Made by a program: the position numbers and the translations under genes. Source: Apostichopus japonicus (lineage: Eukaryota; Echinodermata; Holothuroidea; Aspidochirotida; Stichopodidae). Taken from it: a stretch of DNA of 64,000 bases. The notes below the pieces were generated by a model, which saw nothing but the letters and a program-made list of their open reading frames with translations, searched no databases and was not told the origin of the DNA. Positions 1 through 12,109 of the stretch are shown here, piece after piece. Positions within the stretch are counted from its first letter, which is position 1. Each line of letters opens with the position of its first letter. Location: positions 13,015,001 through 13,079,000 of the forward strand of contig NC_092566.1 in NCBI RefSeq assembly GCF_037975245.1, in the 5' to 3' direction.

Positions 1-524
1 TTGGACCCTATGCTATCAGTATAAATTATACACAGGACCAAGCAAGCACTGCTTCAAATACCACCATATTTTTATGCTAAAATGAAAGTTACCGAACAAG
101 TTTGCCTTGGAAGTCTTACAGGTGAATGTGGCAAAAAGCTATGTCACTCAAGAGAGCTTAAAATCTCTGATATTTTGGTTCTGACTTGTAACTTTGGTTA
201 AAGATTAATCAGTTGCCAAGCAGGTACAGTATGTCAAATTGTAAAGGCAAGGAATCACCAAATCTTACTTTCTTGTTATTTACAGTATTAAATGGCTGGT
301 AAGTTTTACCCAAGATGATAAATTTACATATGGTTGTAATAGGGTAACTCTCTTGTGCAACAAGCTCAAATTATGTTTAGGAAAAAGATTGTAATATAGA
401 AGGTTGTTAACCAAACATGCAAAGAATATGGAATGAAGACTATTGAGAGTCTATCAATAAGTTGTTGCAAATGGAAATGATATGTGTAAGAATGATTGAA
501 TAAATCTTCTTATCTCCTCTGAAG

Positions 525-3500
525 GTGTTGAATAGAAATGCATCTGCTACCAGTGAGTTTTATATATTGGAAGGAGACGAAAGCATCTTCCACCTGAACT
601 ATCAAACCGGATCCCTGTCCTTGAAATCTACCTTAAATTACGAAGCAAAGAATTCCTTCTACTTGGAAGTTGTTGTTATTGATGGGTTCAACAACACAGA
701 TCTTGCCAACATATCTGTTTATGTCATGGTAGGTTTCTTTACATTCGTTTTTGATAATCCTCCGATAATCAGTATGTTGTTTCTTTTCTTTTTTTCAATT
801 ATTTTTTCAATTAACTTTTCTCAGGTAATTACTTACTCCATTTCTGATCATGGGCAAAAGATAATAAAGATTTGGAATATCCCACAGTATTGCATGGTAT
901 GTTGCGCTGACTGCTTATGCTACATGTTTCTGGTTCCAGTGCCAACTGTTGAACCATCCAATCATATAAAATCATAAATAAATGAACTTGTGTTTGTAAT
1001 ACCTTGTCTGTAAACATGATATCTCGAGAAGGACTGAATGGGTATCGATATTAGTATGTAGATTCCTCACGATGGTTACGAGAAACCTGCTGTTAATTAA
1101 GGTACAGTTGAGTCAGCACGGACCAAAATGTTGAGACTTTGTGAACCTGATATCTCAAAATGGGAAATATAGGATGGACAGTGAACCTAATTTGTGAATG
1201 TGCCATATTCAGTACTAGAAACTATTGTTTTAGTGGAGGTCAAGGGTCATTTGAAGGCAGCAGAGTTATGAGCACTTTGGAAACGTGATAGTTAAAAATG
1301 TATGTATTATATACCTTACATGTGGATGAATCTTGTTATGTCAACACAGAAATAGAACATGTTAACTACTTATCACTCATCACACATCACACCTACAGTA
1401 TGTACCTCCAGCCAGTACATTCATGCATGACATTCTGTACCAACTTTCAATTTGCCACGTACACTCTCTCATATTGTTCATTGGAGGGTCAAATATATCG
1501 TTGAGTTCCTTTATGTACAAATGATACAGTTATTCAATGACAGCAGGAATCTATACCCACCATTGCAAGTACAGTTTATTAATAAGTTTCAAAACAACAG
1601 CTGCTGAAAGTTTCAGATATTAGCAAATTGTTCAAAGAAGATCCTTGTTGCGAGTATGCAAAGAGTACAGCAAAGAGCCTTAAGTGAAAATAGCTCATCT
1701 TGGACGTAGGGTTACTAAGAGTTAAAGATGACAGTTAGTATAGTCAAGCTTGAGAAATGTAACATTCTGGAAGCTTAGCCCATCGATGTAATACACAGCT
1801 GTGTTTGAAGATGTATTAATTGAGACTTCCTGTCAATGAGTAAGGCATGGTATATACCAATGCATAAAGTACTCATTTAATATTAACATAGAATCATTTG
1901 TCTGTTATGATTGATACAAGAATGAACTGATTTGACATTGTAAGTTTTTCAACCTTTAATTTAAACAGGATGAGAATGACAATGCACCACAGTTCAATCA
2001 GTCTGTTTATGAAGGAGTTTATGAACCAGATGCACCATCTGGTACTGAGGTGGTGATGCACATTGAGGCTTTTGATTTAGACAAACAGGTGGGATTCAGT
2101 TTCATTCATTCATTCATTCATTTTATCTTGCTTGGGTCTTCTTTATTATTGCAGGACTGTTATTAGTAACAGATATGCTAAGTTGGTTTTACTCTGGAGT
2201 TTTAATCTAAGTTATCCAAACCTAGCAAATCTTAAACTAACTATTCAATCATATTGCTTTCTCTAGCCCTTTGTTAAGATATGTTTTCCTTTAAAGCTCG
2301 GAATTACAAGAAAGGATAAAGAACAAGCAACTTAGCCAACCTATTTATATTTTAGCCCTCATCACTGAACTACTTAAGTAATCTGTATGATTGCCTGTAA
2401 CTTGTAGTCCACAGTTCAGGATTTTAGAAAGCTTTCTACGCTAATGGAGTACTGCAGCCACTTATACCTTAATATCAAATTCCATTAAATGTAATTGATG
2501 TTACCTATTGCTGAAGTCATTCATGGGTCCTATGGCTTAAGTCATTCATGGGTGTTAACAGTAGCATGTATCTCTCATTTTAACAGGGCACTGATAACTC
2601 TCTTGTGGTGTATCACCTGGAGCCATCACTTGGTATCTTCCAGTTACGCTCAGACCTGTCTACTCCAGTAATCATTACTTCGGTCCACCTCAACTTTACC
2701 CAAGAGACCTATATGGTAAGTGGAATAAAGATGCAATTGTAACATTGTCATGACATGAAAATAGTAAAGAGGGTAGAACAATGGAAAAACAGTCATAAGA
2801 CAATGTATGTCTAGTAGTTCTCTGTACAGCTGTGAGATGAGTACCGTATCTTTGTTCTGTTATTTTAGTGTTATTTTTCTTGCAGTTAACCATCATTGCT
2901 ATTGATGAGTACTGTATCTTTGTTCTGTTATTTTAGTGTTATTCTTCTTGCAGTTAACCATCATTGCTATTGATGAGTACTGTATCTTTGTTCTGTTATT
3001 TTAGTGTTATTCTTCTTGCAGTTAACCATCATTGCTATTGATGAGTACTGTATCTTTGTTCTGTTATTTTATTTTTATTCTTCTTGCAGTTAACCATCAT
3101 TGCTATTGATGAGTACTGTATCTTTGTTCTGTTATTTTAGTGTTATTCTTCTTGCAGTTAACCATCATTGCTGTTGATGAGTACTGTATCTTTGTTCTGT
3201 TATTTTAGTGTTATTCTTCTTGCAGTTAACCATCATTGCTATTGATGAGTACTGTATCTTTGTTCTGTTATTTTAGTGTTATTCTTCTTGCAGTTAACCA
3301 TCATTGCTATTGATGAGTACTGTATCTTTGTTCTGTTATTTTAGTGTTATTCTTCTTGCAGTTAACCATCATTGCTATTGATGAGTACTGTATCTTTGTT
3401 CTGTTATTTTAGTGTTATTCTTCTTGCAGTTAACCATCATTGCTATTGATGAGTACTGTATCTTTGTTCTGTTATTTTAGTGTTATTCTTCTTGCAGTTA

Positions 3501-6500
3501 ACCATCATTGCTGTTGATGAGTACTGTATCTTTGTTCTGTTATTTTAGTGTTATTCTTCTTGCAGTTAACCATCATTGCTATTGATGAGTACTGTATCTT
3601 TGTTCTGTTATTTTAGTGTTATTCTTCTTGCAGTTAACCATCATTGCTATTGATGAGTACTGTATCTTTGTTCTGTTATTTTAGTGTTATTCTTCTTGCA
3701 GTTAACCATCATTGCTATTGATGAGTACTGTATCTTTGTTCTGTTATTTTATTTTTATTCTTCTTGCAGTTAACCATCATTGCTATTGATGAGTACTGTA
3801 TCTTTGTTCTGTTATTTTAGTGTTATTCTTCTTGCAGTTAACCATCATTGCTGTTGATGAGTACTGTATCTTTGTTCTGTTATTTTAGTGTTATTCTTCT
3901 TGCAGTTAACCATCATTGCTATTGATGAGTACTGTATCTTTGTTCTGTTATTTTAGTGTTATTCTTCTTGCAGTTAACCATCATTGCTATTGATGAGTAC
4001 CGTATCTTTGTGCTGTGATTTTATTTTTATTCTTCTTGCAGTTAACCATCTTTGCTATTGATGAGTACCGTATCTTTGTTCTGTTATTTTAGTGTTATTC
4101 TTCTTGCAGTTAACCATCATTGCTATTGATGAGTACTGTATCTTTGTTCTGTTATTTTAGTGTTATTCTTCTTGCAGTTAACCATCATTGCTATTGATGA
4201 GTACTGTATCTTTGTTCTGTTATTTTAGTGTTATTCTTCTTGCAGTTAACCATCATTGCTATTGATGAGTATTGTATCTTTGTTCTGTTATTTTAGTGTT
4301 ATTCTTCTTGCAGTTAACCATCATTGCTATTGATGAGTACTGTATCTTTGTTCTGTTATTTTAGTGTTATTCTTCTTGCAGTTAACCATCATTGCTATTG
4401 ATGAGTACTGTATCTTTGTTCTGTTATTTTAGTGTTATTTTTCTTGCAGTTAACCATCATTGCTATTGATGAGTACTGTATCTTTGTTCTGTTATTTTAT
4501 TTTTATTCTTCTTGCAGTTAACCATCATTGCTATTGATGAGTACTGTATCTTTGTTCTGTTATTTTAGTGTTATTCTTCTTGCAGTTAACCATCATTGCT
4601 GTTGATGAGTACTGTATCTTTGTTCTGTTATTTTAGTGTTATTCTTCTTGCAGTTAACCATCATTGCTATTGATGAGTACTGTATCTTTGTTCTGTTATT
4701 TTAGTGTTATTCTTCTTGCAGTTAACCATCATTGCTATTGATGAGTACTGTATTTTTGTTCTGTTATTTTATGTTTATTCTTCTTGCAGTTAACCATCAT
4801 TGCTGTTGATGAGTACTGTATCTTTGTTCTGTTATTTTAGTGTTATTCTTCTTGCAGTTAACCATCATTGCTATTGATGAGTACTGTATCTTTGTTCTGT
4901 TATTTTATGTTTATTCTTCTTGCAGTTAACCATCATTGCTATTGATGAGTACTGTATCTTTGTGCTGTGATTTTATTTTTATTCTTCTTGCAGTTAACCA
5001 TCTTTGCTATTGATGAGTACCGTATCTTTGTTCTGTTATTTTAGTGTTATTCTTCTTGCAGTTAACCATCATTGCTATTGATGAGTACTGTATCTTTGTT
5101 CTGTTATTTTAGTGTTATTCTTCTTGCAGTTAACCATCATTGCTATTGATGAGTACTGTATCTTTGTTCTGTTATTTTAGTGTTATTCTTCTTGCAGTTA
5201 ACCATCATTGCTATTGATGAGTACTGTATCTTTGTTCTGTTATTTTAGTGTTATTCTTCTTGCAGTTAACCATCATTGCTGTTGATGAGTACTGTATCTT
5301 TGTTCTGTTATTTTAGTGTTATTCTTCTTGCAGTTAACCATCATTGCTATTGATGAGTATTGTATCTTTGTTCTGTTATTTTAGTGTTATTCTTCTTGCA
5401 GTTAACCATCATTGCTATTGATGAGTATTGTATCTTTGTTCTGTTATTTTAGTGTTATTCTTCTTGCAGTTAACCATCATTGCTGTTGACGAGTACTGTA
5501 TCTTTGTTCTGTTATTTTAGTGTTATTCTTCTTGCAGTTAACCATCATTGCTGTTGATAGTGGTATCCCTCCCCTGTCTAGCACAGCTGATGTCATCATT
5601 CGACCTAGACTTATCCAACCAATATTCGAAGAAAATCCAATCAGGTTAGTAATAAACATCTGTTGAACTTACTGTACAGGGCTAAGCAGTTATGATTTGG
5701 AGGGTGATTGGTCAGATGATGGCAGCTTAGAACTAGATGCAAGTATAAGTCAGCATTGTTTTTATTAATACTCAAATGGAGGTTGCTTCAGAAAGATGTA
5801 GCTTGCAGTTGCATTAAATCTCAATCTTTTTTGCATGATTTAGCTGTTGTTCTTTGCTCAGCTTGATGAGATGTTTTGGTACTGTTTTTTAATTGGTGGG
5901 TGTATCTAAACAAAAGAGATGTACCTCACACTCTTCAGTTATAATTGTCATTGTATTTCAATGTTGGTATATTTCTTTTTAAATCAGAGTGACGTCATTG
6001 TTTGAAGGAGAGCCGGCAGATTCTCTGGTAACCAAGATTAAAGCCAGAGCTAATGTTGGTGATCTTGTTACTTACTCAATCATCAGTGGTAATGCAGGCA
6101 GTAAGTGAATAGTTCTTCAAACAGAAAAGTCTTGATTTATATGAATATATATATATATATGAGAGGGCGTTGTGGTCAAGTGGTTAAGGCAGTGGGCTTG
6201 TGATCTAAGGATTACAGGTTCGAGTCCTGGCCAGATCATTGCGTTGTGTCCTGGGGCAAGGCACTTTACCTCCATTGCCTCTCTTCACCCAGGTGTATAA
6301 ATGGGGACTTGCGAGGTAACTTGTGAAAATAGTTGTGTGCGCCGGTTTGTGGCTGCACCCTATGGGAAGTCCCCCGGGGGACACGTGGTTGTGGTGCCCA
6401 GGAGAGATTGATTGAATTGTGCACACTTTGGTGTGTAGGTGTGACAAGTTACTAATGACCAGGGTAAAGTTGTAAAGTAGTGTGAGAGGGTCTTGGCCTT

Positions 6501-9500
6501 GAACAAGAGTGTAAACCTAAAAATACAATTTAAAAATAAAATACGTGTACAGGGACAATGAAAAACATTTATCCTGGAACCAAGTGTTCACCTTCCAAAC
6601 CCTACCCGTCCTCCCCCTCCTCACCCCCTTTCCTCACAACTCTAAATAAAGAATTGAAATATTGGGATCTATCAAATATGTCATAGTATTATCATTATCA
6701 TAGTAGTATCATTATCGACAGATGAAATCTAATTTATTCCTCCACCTTCCTCAGCCTTCATTTCTTTTGTATTGTTTCAAAGGTTTTTTTCATGATGATG
6801 TAGTCTTTGTCAACTTCATGCACAAACATTTATAGCTTAATAAACCTTCTTGTTGCTTTCAACTGAACATTCACAGACTAAACAAAAGAGTTAGGAGACT
6901 TCAAGCAAATAAATTAATCTATTTAGCTTTGAACCAGCATGTATTAATCCCCTCTTAATGAATGTTAATCTCCACCTATTATGTCTCTATGAACAAATAA
7001 CAAAAAAGGATCATCAGTTTTAGGGTTCATATTCAATATTGTTATATTGGTGTGAGAATAATAATATAAAATACCTAATTGGTACTAAACATGAAAGATT
7101 ATGGGATTGCCTTACATTTTCAAATCTTGCTAGATGAGCAAGATAGAGATTTTCATGTTAATTAGATGAATTATTTGTTTTGTTTCAAACCTTTATTTTT
7201 ACTCTCTCACTACAGATGTCTTTTTGATGACTTCTGTAGACAATATGGGCTTCATCTACACCACCAAGGAGTTAGATCGTGAACTTCAGAGTTTATATGT
7301 CTTGGAAATTCTGGCTGAGATCCAGAGCTCAGAGTCACAAACGTCCATGAAGAGAAGAAAACGAGCACTTGGTAAGCGTTTAGAGAACATTAGGAGAGGT
7401 TACATTAAGAGAGGTAACAAAAATTAAGAGAGGTAACATTAAGAGAGTTAACATTAGGAGAGGTAACATTAGGTGAGGAAACATTAAGAGAGGAAACATT
7501 ACGAGAGGTAACATTTAGAGAGGTAACATTAAGAGAGGTAACATGAAGAGAGGTAACATGAAGAGAGGTAACATTAAGAGAGGAAACATTAAGAGAGGAA
7601 AAGTTAAGCGAGGTAACATTAAGCGAGGTAACATTAAGAGAGGTAACATTAGGAGAGGTAACATTAGGAGAGGAAACATTAGGAGAGGTAACATTAAGAG
7701 AGGTAACATTAAGAGAGGTAACATTAAGAGAGGTAACATTAGGAGAGTTAACATTAGGAGAGGAAACATTAAGAGAGGAAACATTAAGAGAGGTAACATT
7801 AAGAGAGGTAACATTTAGAGAGGTAACATTAGGAGAGGTAACATTAGGAGAGGAAACATTAAGAGAGGAAACATTAAGAGAGGTAACATTAGGAGAGATA
7901 ACATTAGGAGAGGTAACATTAGGAGAGGTAACATTAGGAGAGGTAGCATTAAGAGAGGTAGCATTAAGGGAGGTAACATTAAGGGAGGTAACATTAGGAG
8001 AGGTTACATTCAGAGAGGTAACATTAGGAGAGGAAACATTAAGAGAGGTAACATTTAGAGAGGTAACATTAGGAGAGGTAACATTAAGAGAGGTAACATT
8101 AAGAGAGTTAACATTAGGAGAGGTAACATTAGGTGAGGAAACATTAAGCGAGGAAACATTAAGAGAGGTAACATTTAGAGAGGTAACATTAAGAAAGGTA
8201 GCATTAAGAGAGGTAACATTAGGAGAGGTAACATTAGGAGAGGTAACATTTGGAGAGGTAACATTAGGAGAGGTAACATTAGGAGAGGAAACAGTAGGAG
8301 AGGAAACATTAAGAGAGGAAAAATTAAGAGAGGTAGCATTAAGAGAGGTAACATTAAGAGAGGTAACATTAAGAGAGGTAACATTAAGAGAGGTAACATT
8401 AGGAGAGGTAACATTTAGAGAGGTAACATTAAGGGAGTTAACATTAAGACAGTTAACATTAAGAGAGGTAACATTAAGAAAGGTAACATTAAGAGAGGTA
8501 GCATAAAGAGAGGTAACATTGAGAAAGGTAACATTAAGAGAGGTAACATTAGGAGAGGAAACATTAGGAGAGGTAACATTAAGAGAGGTAACATTAAGAG
8601 AGGTAACATTTAGAGAGGTAACATTAGGAGAGGTAACATTAGGAGAGGAAACATTAAGAGAGGAAACATTAAGAGAGGTAACATTAGGAGAGGTAACATT
8701 AGGAGAGGAAACATTAAGAGAGGAAACATTAGGAGAGGTAACATTAGGAGAGGTAACATTAAGAGAGGAAACATTAAGAGAGGAAACATTAAGAGAGTTA
8801 ACATTAAGAGAGGTAACATTAGGAGAGGTAGCATTAAGAGAGGTAGCATTAAGGGAGGTAACATTAGGAGAGGAAACATTAAGAGAGGAAACATTAAGAG
8901 AGGTAACATTAGGAGAGGTAACATTAAGAGAGGAAACATTAAGAGAGGAAACATTAAGAGAGTTAACATTAGGAGAGGTAACATTAGGAGAGGTAGCATT
9001 AAGAGAGGTAGCATTAAGGGAGGTAACATTAGGAGAGGTTGCATTAAGAGAGGTAACATTAAGAGAGGTAACATTAAGAGAGGTAACATTAAGAGAGGTA
9101 GCATTAAGAGAGGAAACATTAAGAGAGGTAACATTAAGAGAGGTAACATTAGGAGAGGTAACATTAAGAGAGTTAACATTAGGAGAGGTAACATTAGGTG
9201 AGGAAACATTAAGAGAGGAAACATTAAGAGAGGTAACATTTAGAGAGGTAGCATTAAGAGAGGTAGCATTAAGAGAGGTAACATTAGGAGAGGTAACATT
9301 AGGAGAGGTAACATTAGGAGAGGAAACAGTAGGAGAGGTAGCATTAAGAGAGGATACATTAAGAGAGGTAACATTTGGAGAGGTAACATTAGGAGAGGTA
9401 ACATTAGGAAAGGTAACATTAAGAGAGGTAGCATTAGGAGAGGAAACACTAAGAGAGGTAACATTAAGAGAGTTAACATTAAGAAAGTGGTAACGTTGAG

Positions 9501-12109
9501 AGAGGTAACATTCGGAGAGGTAACGTTGAGAGAGGTAACGTTGAGAGAGTTAACATTAAGGGAGGTAACATTAAGGGAGGTAACATTCTTCATAAATATG
9601 ACTGGCACCATTTGCTGTTATTATTTAAAGACTTACTGTAATTAGAAGTCTTTATGGTTCCCTGTTATGATAGTTCAAAAGTATATCTCACTTTTTTTAA
9701 ATTTATACATTGTGTAAGTTGTGTTAGTTAGCATTGCTACAGCTGGTTCTAGTTGAATGATACCTTGGTTTCATCTTTCAATGTTATACCATGGTAAGCT
9801 ATTAAAGCTGGACACAAGCCAAGAAGCTGTATTTCCTTTAATAAATATATTTGTTATATTACTCTTACAGATCCAAGCATTGCTAAGGTGATGATAGAGG
9901 TCGGGGACATCAATGACAATCCACCATCATTCTCAGCAGATGTATATTATGCTGGTGTCTCCTTAACTGCAACCAAGGGAAGTTTGGTGACTCAACTAAG
10001 GGTGAGTTGGATTGTACTACAGCATTTATATTTCAAAGTTAATGTGATAAATGTATTCCTTTTGAGGGCTACAAGGAAGTCAGTGTTAACTGTCCACTCA
10101 TAATGGACAACTTACTCTGTTGTCTTAAGGACTTCCATATACTTATTACATATTTATTTATTTTTAATAATATCGACCTGAAAACCTGACTTTTCAGCAT
10201 TAGTTGACTGTGCACACAATTTCATTTTTTTCAATTTAGTGATGTTTCTGAGTAATAAAGATGAACAAACAAATATGACCTACAACTTTTGCAAACTCGG
10301 AAAAACAGGAAAGGGTAAAACTGTGTTGGGTTTTATGGTGGGTGCAAGGGTTACATAGTTAACTAGACTAACATAAAATGAAACAATCAAATTGTATTGT
10401 ATTGTTCATTGCGTGCCATGGTTTAAAGCCTCATTATCATTCCATTATAAACATGAAACAACCGTACTCTAACACTCCAACCTTTGCTACTATTATGTAG
10501 TTAATAATCACACACTCATAACATTTGGCCCATTCGCAGAGATTGAGCTGATAAAAAATTCAAACAAAAACATTGGTGTCCCATCAAAGCATTAGTCGGA
10601 TCATATGTAATATATATAGTTTTATAGTCATTGCTATTTAAAATTATATATATGCATAATTTTACAGTCATGATGGCGTGTGTGTATGCGTTTGTTTTGT
10701 ATTCTGACTGAGGACTTGAACAAAAGAATTTCAGGTCCTCGTTGTGATTCCTAAAGAATCACCACGTCCTCGGAAGAATTCTATTGTATGGGGTATTGTT
10801 AAGGTTAGGGTACGTGGATTTGAACAATGGAAAATACAATGGGGTCCTCAGTCTGAATGTAATACAAACATGTGTGTACATGTATGTGTGTGTGATGCCC
10901 AGCTTGAAAACATGATATCTCAAGATAGGAACCATGGATACTTTCATTCTTCATATGTTGATGTGTGTTGTTTTAAAAGAAGAATCCTATTGTTTTTTGT
11001 GGAGGTCAAAGTCATCTGAGGTCACCAGATGTCAGAAACTGAAAACCTATTAAACTTGACATCTCAAGATAGGAATCATGAATACATTTTGTACTTGGTA
11101 TGTAGATATATCACATTGGGAGGAAGAAACCTATTATTTTCTTTTGGAGGTCATATGAGGTCACCAAAGGTAACAAATTGAAATGTGTAAGACCGAGTTA
11201 AGAAGCATCATTACTTTCCATACTGGGCATGTAGATGAATTATAATAAGTAAAAGAACTCTATTGTTTTTTAGGTGGAATTCAAATGCATGTAGGGTCAC
11301 CATGTGGTCAAATTCTGCAAACAAGCTTGTAAACAATATCTCATGGTAGGAAGTATGAATACTTTTCATACTTGGCATGTGTATGTATCATATTTATTAG
11401 CAGACCCCTATTGTTTTTGGTTGAGGTCAACAGGGGTCAAACACTGAGAACCTTATAAACATGATATTTCAACATAGGAATAATGGATACTTTCCATACT
11501 TGGTATGTAGATGTCACATTAAGAGGAAGAATCCTGTTATTTTTGGTGGAGGTCAAAGGTCATCTTAGTCACCAGCATTCAAGCTATGAAAACCTTTTCA
11601 AAAGATATCAAATAGTAGAAATCTGGACATTTATATTGTAAGAGCTATTCCTGGTGAACAAGCAGAAATCTATTGTAATTAAGTCCTTGAAACCTCTATG
11701 TATTTTTACATTCTGGTTGAATTGATGTTTTAAGGGAGTAAGACCCTCTCACTGTCATGGTTAACCTAATCTGTTATCTTCATTGAATTATCAACAGATC
11801 ACTGATTTAACCAAGGATAAGGTGTGAAGTCTTATCAAATCTGACTAGATCTAATCTTATCTTGTTATCTAATCTTCCTTGTATATTCCACAGACCACTG
11901 ATCTGGATACAGAAGTAGGGGAGGTGGTCTATAGGAGCAGTGCAGTTCCATCTGCTATGGATTCAAAGTTTAGGATATTGGAGAGTTCAGGTGTGGTAGT
12001 AACAACTGCAGCTTTCAACAACAACGAATCCGATTTGACCTATCGATTAATCATCACCGCCGAAGATCAGAGCAGCGAACAATTGCAAACAACATCAACA
12101 ACACTACTG
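525..12109 (+). CDS. Cadherin ectodomain exons (partial EC plus three EC repeats)
   Basis: Exon 525-728 encodes the C-terminal half of one EC repeat (TGSLSLKSTLNYEAK, then a strand ending VYVM) and joins in phase 0 to DENDN in exon 1969-2088. The next repeat runs over exons 1969-5644. It ends in a linker reading PRLIQPIFEENP, which lacks the DxNDN calcium motif. The third repeat (5988-9871) has the SIISGN and LDRE signatures and ends DINDNPPSF. Just before that linker it carries KRRKR at about residues 270-274 of the reconstructed protein. The last repeat covers 9871-12109 (TTDLDTEVGEVVYRS, then FRILESSG). Acceptor 525 follows a pyrimidine-rich run; the exon could extend no further 5' without stop codons. 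Potential N-glycosylation sites include NNTD, NISV and NFTQ. Confidence 0.9.

Noticed and set aside
2829-5566. CRISPR-like regular array
   Set aside because: Units are contiguous with no spacers, the genome is eukaryotic, and the unit matches an intron-exon junction.
7515-9611. Long open frames of LPLLM / LREVT repeats on both strands
   Set aside because: The 15-bp minisatellite period is divisible by three, so open frames are expected by chance on several frames; the region is an intron of the cadherin.
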